From NCBI GenBank assembly GCA_003556835.1, contig PWQG01000282.1, positions 1 through 10,958 on the forward strand: a DNA stretch of 10,958 nucleotides. The letters are read 5' to 3'. The stretch is from Gammaproteobacteria bacterium. GTDB lineage: Bacteria; Pseudomonadota; Gammaproteobacteria; Pseudomonadales; Pseudohongiellaceae. This document shows positions 6,655 to 10,958 of the stretch, piece by piece (the first letter of the stretch is position 1; the number at the start of each line of letters is the position of its first letter). Under the pieces are notes generated by a model. That model did no database searches and was not told where the DNA came from. It saw only the letters and a program-made list of their open reading frames with translations. The position numbers and the translations under genes were made by a program.

Positions 6655-7439
6655 CCCAGACCAGGCAACCCGAAAACGGCGACAGCGCCAACGACCAGGA
6701 CAGCACCCATTTTGGCTACCAGCAGGTGCCTCGCGCGGAAAAGGCGCAGCGGGTCGGCCAGGTCTTCCATTCCGTGGCCAATCGCTACGACGCCATGAAT
6801 GACCTCATTTCCCTGGGCACACACCGCATCATCAAACGTTTCACCGTCGAGCTCAGCGGCCTGCGGCCCGGGCACAGCGTGCTGGACCTGGCTGGCGGCA
6901 CGGGTGACTTCAGTCTGCGTTTTGCCCCCCTGGTGGGAGAGCAGGGCCAGGTTGTGCTCGGTGACATCAATGCCTCCATGCTGCGCGTGGGCCGGGATCG
7001 GCTGATCGACCGCGGCGCGCCCGCGAACATCAGCATCGCCCAGATCAATGCCGAGCAGCTGCCCTTTGCCGACGACAGCTTCCATTGCATCTGCATTGCC
7101 TATGGCCTGCGCAATGTCACGGACAAGGACGCCGCCCTGCGCTCCATGCTGCGAACCCTCAAACCCGGCGGACGTGCCCTGGTGCTGGAGTTCTCCACCC
7201 CGCGCAATCCGCTGCTGGGCCGTGCCTACAATGCCTGGTCGAAAGTCTGGCCAGCGGCCGGCAAGCTCGTCACGGGTGACGCCGACAGTTATCGCTACCT
7301 GGTCGAATCCATTCGTATGCATCCGAATCAGGACAGCCTCAAGGACATGATGGAGACGGCCGGCTTTGTAGACTGCCGCTACCACAACATCATGGATGGC
7401 ATCTGCGCCGTGCATATCGGCTACAAGGCACAGGACTGA
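6651..7439 (+). CDS. ubiE: Ubiquinone/menaquinone biosynthesis C-methyltransferase UbiE
   Basis: UbiE is a SAM-dependent C-methyltransferase. It methylates the benzoquinol ring in ubiquinone synthesis and, where menaquinone is made, demethylmenaquinone. The 262-residue protein has the SAM-binding motif I LDLAGGTGD (78-86). It also has the family signature near the N-terminus (KAQRVGQVFHSVANRYDAMNDLIS split over helix and loop), an acidic motif II (GDINASML), AYGLRNVTDK, LKPGGRALVLEF, and PNQDSLKDMM near the C-terminus. The ATG overlaps the stop of the DUF971 gene and has AGGA five bases upstream. ubiJ follows after 15 bases. The first about 20 residues are polar and variable, as in many UbiE proteins. 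Confidence 0.97.
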   Translation: MTQTRQPENGDSANDQDSTHFGYQQVPRAEKAQRVGQVFHSVANRYDAMNDLISLGTHRIIKRFTVELSGLRPGHSVLDLAGGTGDFSLRFAPLVGEQGQVVLGDINASMLRVGRDRLIDRGAPANISIAQINAEQLPFADDSFHCICIAYGLRNVTDKDAALRSMLRTLKPGGRALVLEFSTPRNPLLGRAYNAWSKVWPAAGKLVTGDADSYRYLVESIRMHPNQDSLKDMMETAGFVDCRYHNIMDGICAVHIGYKAQD

Positions 7440-7454
7440 CCGGGAGAACCGCGC

Positions 7455-8087
7455 ATGAGTCTGCTGATGACCGCCCTGTTGGCTCCCGTCGAAGGACTGC
7501 TGAACCACGCCCTGTCCCTCGACAGCCTCAGTCGCATACGCCTGCAGCGCATCGGCGCGAACCGCAGCCTGCTGCTGCGCTGCACGGGTCCCGTACCCTG
7601 GCAATGTACCCTGCAGACCACCAGCACCGGCATCCGCCTTCTTGCCCACAGCGAAGATCCGGCCGACTGCAGCATATGCGGCTCTGCTCCGGCCTTGAGC
7701 GCACTGTTGTTCAGCGACAATGCGCAACACGCCCTGCACGAACACAATATTGAACTCTCCGGTGACAGCGCATTGATGGCGGATATGCATCGCCTGATCG
7801 CCGACCTGGACATCGACTGGGAAGACCGGCTTGCGCCCTGGCTCGGCGATGTGTTCACCCATCAGGTCGGCCGCATGAGCAGGCAGGGTGGACGCTATGC
7901 GCGCGAGTCCCTGCAGCGGATTCAGCAGGTCACTGCCGAATATTTGCAGGAAGAAGCGCGACTCCTGCCCGGTCGGGAAGAGCTGAGGTACTTCAGCGAG
8001 CGCAATGACGAGCTTCGTTTGCGTATCGACCGACTGCAGGCGCGGCTGCAGCGGCTGGAACAGGTCGATCTGGATGCGACAAATTGA
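7455..8087 (+). CDS. ubiJ: Ubiquinone biosynthesis accessory factor UbiJ (SCP2 domain)
   Basis: A 210-residue protein placed exactly where UbiJ is found, between ubiE and ubiB. UbiJ carries an SCP2 lipid-binding domain and, with UbiK, acts as an assembly factor of the soluble Ubi complex that holds the hydrophobic ubiquinone intermediates. The N-terminal part (about 5-115) reads as an SCP2-like fold: LLAPVEGLLNHALSLD start, beta-rich middle, then LFSDNAQHALHEHNIELSGDSAL, the conserved stretch around the ligand pocket. The C-terminal third is helical and ends in a heptad-like coiled coil (about 175-206, RIDRLQARLQRLEQ), as in other UbiJ proteins. A GGGAG Shine-Dalgarno lies upstream of the ATG. 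In many genomes ubiB follows directly; here three unrelated genes intervene. Confidence 0.92.
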   Translation: MSLLMTALLAPVEGLLNHALSLDSLSRIRLQRIGANRSLLLRCTGPVPWQCTLQTTSTGIRLLAHSEDPADCSICGSAPALSALLFSDNAQHALHEHNIELSGDSALMADMHRLIADLDIDWEDRLAPWLGDVFTHQVGRMSRQGGRYARESLQRIQQVTAEYLQEEARLLPGREELRYFSERNDELRLRIDRLQARLQRLEQVDLDATN

Positions 8088-8106
8088 CTCAGCAATCGCA
8101 TGATCC

Positions 8107-8134
8107 TTGTATTCACCGACAGGCCTGAGATAAT
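8107..8134 (+). promoter_or_regulatory. Candidate promoter of the bufferin-type cassette
   Basis: The 120-base gap between ubiJ and the precursor gene holds a GATAAT -10 (8129-8134) and a partial -35, TTGTAT (8107-8112), with a 16-base spacer. An 8-base palindrome, caggcctg (8120-8127), lies in the spacer and could be an operator. No obvious terminator separates ubiJ from the cassette, so read-through is possible. Confidence is low because the -35 is poor. Confidence 0.4.
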
Positions 8135-8207
8135 CCACAATCAGCACCAGCACGTATTCAGTCAGCAACGCCACGGGGCCTTGTGACTTCAGAAGGGGAG
8201 TATATCG

Positions 8208-8681
8208 ATGAAAAGCATGAACCGATCCGATGGCATCAAACTGGCTTCAGCCGCCGCTGCATTGATGCTGACGGGCTGCGGCGGGGAAATCTCGAACGCC
8301 CAGGAATCAGCCAGCAACGGAGAAGGTCCGGTCAAGGTTGCCCAGTGCGAAGGCGTGGAAGGCGCTGAAGGCCTGGTGAGCATCAGCTCCGGCAATGACA
8401 ACTTCTCGTCCGTGTTGTGTCAGGTGGCCGGTGGCACGGCTGTCAACAGCCTGACCATGGCTCCCGGCGAACACATCACCGGTGCCCCTGCGGAGCTGAC
8501 CTATTGCAATGACGTATTCACCTGCGCCGGCCTCAGTGCCTGCAAGGGTAATGACAATGCTGCCTGTGCTGGTCAGAACGACTGCCACGCCATCGGGTTC
8601 GTGGGTGTGTATTCCTCGGACAAGAGCCTGTCCGACGAACTCTGCGAGAAGCTGGGCGGCACCATCCTGACATCCATCTGA
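8208..8681 (+). CDS. bufA: Cysteine-rich bufferin-type (BufA2-like) RiPP precursor with lipoprotein signal
   Basis: A 157-residue precursor for the MNIO enzyme encoded next. Bufferins are ribosomal peptides whose cysteines are oxidised into copper-binding groups and which act outside the cytoplasm. The C-terminal half has the spaced motif I associate with BufA2 peptides: C106-AGLSA-C112-KG, then AACAGQNDCHAIGF (C120, C126) and a closing ELCEKLGGT (C146). Total cysteines: 24, 47, 71, 100, 106, 112, 120, 126, 146. The N-terminus is a signal sequence ending in a clear lipobox, LTG-C24, with glycine next. This predicts an outer-membrane lipoprotein and is unusual for a bufferin. The N-terminal half resembles a diverged copy of the C-terminal end. 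The start is set by AAGGGGAG (8193-8200), seven bases before ATG. A small GCCC/GGGC hairpin (8684-8695) separates it from bufB. Assignment to BufA2 is from remembered motifs. Confidence 0.8.
   Translation: MKSMNRSDGIKLASAAAALMLTGCGGEISNAQESASNGEGPVKVAQCEGVEGAEGLVSISSGNDNFSSVLCQVAGGTAVNSLTMAPGEHITGAPAELTYCNDVFTCAGLSACKGNDNAACAGQNDCHAIGFVGVYSSDKSLSDELCEKLGGTILTSI
8373..8453 (+). repeat. Internal protein repeat, copy 1 (diverged)
   Basis: Residues 56-82 of the precursor align without gaps to residues 131-157 (27 residues each). By eye 9 positions are identical, including the pattern LCxxxGGTxxxS: VLCQVAGGTAVNS here against ELCEKLGGTILTS in copy 2. The similarity is at protein level only; the DNA has diverged. 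Confidence 0.5.
8598..8678 (+). repeat. Internal protein repeat, copy 2 (next to cysteine core)
   Basis: Residues 131-157, the C-terminal end of the precursor, form the partner of copy 1 at 8373-8453. This copy follows directly on the cysteine-rich core (C106-C126). Copy 1 is preceded by a single cysteine (C47) in a CEGVEGAEG stretch, so only this copy has kept a full core. Confidence 0.5.
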
Positions 8682-8706
8682 ACGCCCGACAGGGCAAGGG
8701 GAGACC

Positions 8707-9558
8707 ATGAGCATGCTGGGCTTCGGCCTGGGGCTGCGTCGCCCCCATTATGAGACCGTACTGACACAGCGGCCCGACGGTGTGGACTGGTTCGAGGTGA
8801 TCACCGAGAACTATCTCGCCCCCGGCGGCCGCCCGCGAGCCATACTGAGACAGGTACGCGAACAGTATCCGATCGTCCTGCATGGTCTTTCCTTCAATAT
8901 CGGCAGCGCCGAGGCACCGGACCGGGAATACCTCGATCAACTGCGGGCCCTGATCGACGATATCGAGCCCGCCTGGGTCTCCGACCACATCTGCTGGACC
9001 GGCCTGCATGGCCGCACGTCACACGACCTGCTGCCGATCGCCTACCGCGAAGAAACCCTGCGGCAGGTATGCGACAAGGTGGACGCCATCCAGGAGTACC
9101 TGCAACGCCGGATCGTGCTGGAAAATCCCTCCACCTACCTGCAATTCCGATCCTGTGAGATGAGCGAAGTGGATTTCATCAATGCACTGGTGGAGCGCAG
9201 CGGCTGCGAAATCCTGCTGGATGTGAACAATGTCTACGTCAGCAGCTTCAATCTCGGCTTTGATCCGCTGCAATACATCGAGACGCTGAACCCGGACTGT
9301 GTGCGCCAGTTCCATCTTGCCGGTCATACCCATAACAGCAGCCACATCATCGACACACATGACCATCCCGTCTGTGACGAGGTTTGGAATCTGTATTATC
9401 GGGCCTGCCAGCGCTTCGGTCCGGTCGCCACACTGCTCGAACGGGATGACCGGATACCGCCCATGGACGAGCTGCTCCGGGAACTGGACCAGGCGCGCAG
9501 GCTGCAGCAACAGGCGCTGCACGATCGCGAACGGCCGGATACGGCGCTGGTCGGCTGA
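8707..9558 (+). CDS. bufB: MNIO-family (DUF692) bufferin maturase
   Basis: A 283-residue cytoplasmic TIM-barrel enzyme of the multinuclear non-heme iron oxidase family (DUF692, relatives of MbnB, TglH and HvfB). These use a di- or tri-iron centre and O2 to convert precursor cysteines into oxazolone/thioamide, 5-thiooxazole or related groups. Family landmarks are GFGLGLR (5-11), WFEVITENY (28-36), HGLSFNIGS (H59), VSDHICW (H94), LENPS (E139), LDVNNVY (D172, N174), FHLAGH (H203, H207), DTHDHPV (D216, H218, H220) and LLERDD (E245). These include the expected His/Asp/Glu metal ligands, so the enzyme looks intact. The start is ambiguous: AAGGGGAG (8696-8703) is three bases from ATG 8707 but nine from the in-frame ATG at 8713, which would give MLGFGLGLR. 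It is followed three bases later by bufC. The substrate is inferred to be the adjacent cysteine-rich precursor. Confidence 0.93.
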   Translation: MSMLGFGLGLRRPHYETVLTQRPDGVDWFEVITENYLAPGGRPRAILRQVREQYPIVLHGLSFNIGSAEAPDREYLDQLRALIDDIEPAWVSDHICWTGLHGRTSHDLLPIAYREETLRQVCDKVDAIQEYLQRRIVLENPSTYLQFRSCEMSEVDFINALVERSGCEILLDVNNVYVSSFNLGFDPLQYIETLNPDCVRQFHLAGHTHNSSHIIDTHDHPVCDEVWNLYYRACQRFGPVATLLERDDRIPPMDELLRELDQARRLQQQALHDRERPDTALVG

Positions 9559-9561
9559 GCC

Positions 9562-10374
9562 ATGGACTGGCGCGAGGAACAGGAGCAGTTCTGGCAGTGG
9601 GTCACCCGCCCGCAGGATCTCAGTGAGTCGGAAGAGCCTATCGAGGCACTATTCGCGCCCCATAGCCAGATCAGCCAGACCGAAGCCCTGGGCATCTACA
9701 ACAATGCCTACCACCAGCGTCTGATCGGCATCGCCAGCGAGCTGTATTCCCTGACCTGGCAGACACTGGGTGAGCAAGCATTCACTTCGCTCTGGCTCAA
9801 TTACCTGCAGGCGCACCCACCAAGACCCGGCAGCATGTCGGCGCTCAGTGAGGAATTGCACGGGTTTCTCTGCCAGCATGAGCAGTACGGTCGCCTGCCG
9901 GCCCTGCTGGATATCGTCCAGCTTGAAACCCTGTTCATCCAGCTGTTTGACCGCGCTGACGAGCCCGCCTATGCCATGTCGCAACTGCAGCAGCTACCCC
10001 AATCCCGTTGGCCGGAAACCCGCTGGACACCGACGCAGGACTGGACCCTGATGCGCAGCCACTTCGACCTGGAAACCTACTGGAAAGCCATGAAGGCCCA
10101 CTTCCATGATGACTCGGTGGAAGCCGGAAGTGCTCCCTTCGGGGTCGACCGACTCCCGGAAGAGGCGGATTTCCTGGTCCATCGCCAGCAGTTCACCATG
10201 CACTTCCAGCAGATCAATCCGGATATGGCGACTTTCCTGAAGGCCATCCAGCGCGGTGAACATTTTGCCGCCATCTGTGAAGAACTGGCCCTGCACCACC
10301 CCCCGGAAGTGGTACCCGAACTCGGTCTGAAACTGCTTCTGCGCAGCATCGAGCTTCAGTTGCTTCGCGTCTGA
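9562..10374 (+). CDS. bufC: HvfC/BufC-type (DUF2063) partner protein
   Basis: A 270-residue protein with the N-terminal DUF2063 (PF09836) domain, often labelled 'putative DNA-binding'. In MNIO operons this family supplies the partner subunit that binds the precursor and presents it to the oxidase. The diagnostic region is IYNNAYHQRLIGIA (45-58), LGEQAF (69-74) and HPPRPGSM (85-92), followed by a helical HGFL segment. The rest is mainly helical and has a less conserved C-terminal domain (about 140-270) with acidic and aromatic patches. It has no signal peptide or transmembrane segment, which fits a cytoplasmic partner. It begins three bases after the bufB stop, so the two are surely co-translated. 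No further cassette gene follows; ubiB comes next. DNA binding is not supported by context. Confidence 0.9.
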   Translation: MDWREEQEQFWQWVTRPQDLSESEEPIEALFAPHSQISQTEALGIYNNAYHQRLIGIASELYSLTWQTLGEQAFTSLWLNYLQAHPPRPGSMSALSEELHGFLCQHEQYGRLPALLDIVQLETLFIQLFDRADEPAYAMSQLQQLPQSRWPETRWTPTQDWTLMRSHFDLETYWKAMKAHFHDDSVEAGSAPFGVDRLPEEADFLVHRQQFTMHFQQINPDMATFLKAIQRGEHFAAICEELALHHPPEVVPELGLKLLLRSIELQLLRV

Positions 10375-10389
10375 AAGCCTCGCAATACA

Positions 10390-10401
10390 GGCGCTTGCGC
10401 C
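10390..10401 (+). other. Small GC hairpin after the bufferin cassette
   Basis: The 12-base sequence ggcgcttgcgcc is a perfect inverted repeat 15 bases after the bufC stop. It has no following T-run, so it is at best a weak end signal between the cassette and ubiB. Confidence 0.2.
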
Positions 10402-10412
10402 ACCCGGCCACC

Positions 10413-10441
10413 TTGTCGACCTTGAGTGATGATGCTATCTT
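10413..10441 (+). promoter_or_regulatory. Promoter of ubiB with extended -10
   Basis: TTGTCG (10413-10418), a 17-base spacer ending in TGC, and TATCTT (10436-10441) form a good sigma-70 promoter with an extended -10 (TGn). It lies 54 bases before the ubiB start. It would let ubiB be expressed independently of the preceding cassette. Confidence 0.65.
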
Positions 10442-10495
10442 TGCCAGCTGTTCCCATGCCGCTGAGAGTGCTCAGCCTGCAAGCAAGGCCGCATT

Positions 10496-10958
10496 GTGTC
10501 GCATCTGCCCCGACTACTGAAAATCCTCACCGTCATTGCCAAGTACCGGCTTGACCAGATTACGGGCACGCGTGGCCTGGCACGCCTGTTGCGACCATTG
10601 ATTGCCCTTGGCGGCCTGCCCTGGGCGAAACACCCGTTGCGGCAGCAGCCGGCTCCGGTGCGTCTACGCGCCGCGCTGGAGGAACTGGGGCCCATCTACA
10701 TCAAGTTCGGCCAGCTGTTGTCCACCCGGCGCGACTTTCTGCCCCATGCCATTGCCGATGAGCTACAGAGCCTGCAGGACCGGGTGCCCGGCTTCCAGAG
10801 CCCCACCATTCACGAACTGGTCGACACCGCCCTGGAGGCGACATGGCGCGAGCACTTCGACCGGATCGACCTTGAGCCGATCGCTTCCGCCTCCGTCGCC
10901 CAGGTCCATGGCGCGCGGCTGCGCAGCGGCGAAGAAGTGGTGATCAAGCGCAAACACC
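10496..10958 (+). CDS. ubiB: UbiB, atypical kinase/ATPase of ubiquinone synthesis (3' end outside window)
   Basis: The first 154 codons of UbiB, an ABC1/ADCK/UbiB-family protein of the inner membrane. It is needed for ubiquinone synthesis, probably using ATP to extract or mobilise lipid intermediates. The GTG at 10496 gives SHLPRLLKILTVIAKYRLDQ, a typical UbiB start, and has AAGG seven bases upstream. An in-frame stop at 10463 rules out a much longer N-terminus. The family-specific KxGQ motif is KFGQ (70-73), within YIKFGQLLSTRRDFLP. The alanine-rich loop that replaces the kinase glycine loop is ASASVAQVHGA (130-140), and the nucleotide-binding lysine is K151 (VVIK). The C-terminal catalytic part and transmembrane helices lie beyond the window. 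Confidence 0.95.
   Translation, partial: MSHLPRLLKILTVIAKYRLDQITGTRGLARLLRPLIALGGLPWAKHPLRQQPAPVRLRAALEELGPIYIKFGQLLSTRRDFLPHAIADELQSLQDRVPGFQSPTIHELVDTALEATWREHFDRIDLEPIASASVAQVHGARLRSGEEVVIKRKH

Noticed and set aside
8129..8145. A GATAAT-type half-site before bufA considered as a Fur box
   Set aside because: Only one hexamer matches; the following repeats expected of a Fur site are missing. It is better read as a -10 element.
6642..8174. A 510-codon open frame on the minus strand opposite ubiE and ubiJ
   Set aside because: It is antisense to two confident genes, with a product rich in Ala/Gly/Gln/His and no family features. It is a coding shadow.
9562..10374. BufC as a DNA-binding regulator, as the DUF2063 label suggests
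   Set aside because: There is no helix-turn-helix that I can see. Its position three bases after an MNIO gene fits the precursor-presenting partner role known from related operons.

Overview
The window is chromosomal DNA from a GC-rich gammaproteobacterium. The order priA - SPOR/ftsN-like - hslV - hslU - DUF971 - ubiE - ubiJ - ubiB, with rpmE divergent next to priA, is the arrangement I recall from Pseudomonas and Chromatiales-type genomes; the E. coli counterpart is priA-cytR-ftsN-hslVU. I cannot name a genus. Almost all genes are conserved housekeeping genes. There are no tRNA or rRNA genes, insertion sequences or CRISPR repeats.

Layout. (1) 1-621: the 3' end of a class A penicillin-binding protein gene (PBP1A type). 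It converges on rpmE (695-907, minus), which encodes a zinc-type ribosomal protein L31. (2) 1022-1324 (minus): a stand-alone AroQ-type chorismate mutase, divergent from priA. (3) 1474-3519: priA, the primosomal replication-restart helicase. (4) 3582-6235: an FtsN-like SPOR protein, then the HslV protease and HslU ATPase. A strong sigma-32 (heat-shock) promoter match lies just upstream of hslV, and hslV appears to start at TTG. (5) 6265-8087: a DUF971 protein overlapping ubiE by 4 bases, then ubiJ; the last two are ubiquinone-biosynthesis genes. (6) 8208-10374: a three-gene cassette that interrupts the ubi cluster. It encodes a cysteine-rich precursor of the bufferin (BufA2-like) type, a DUF692/MNIO iron oxidase (BufB) and a DUF2063 partner (BufC). 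(7) 10496-10958: the 5' end of ubiB, with its own extended -10 promoter.

The region worth a second look is the bufferin cassette. Such systems make ribosomal peptides whose cysteines are oxidised by an MNIO enzyme to give metal- (copper-) binding groups. Here the precursor carries a clear lipoprotein signal (LTG-C) instead of an ordinary cleavable signal. It is about twice the length of the cysteine core, and its two halves look like diverged copies of one unit. The cassette has no DoxX-like membrane gene and sits between ubiJ and ubiB. This suggests a membrane-anchored metal-binding RiPP, which is an inference from sequence alone.
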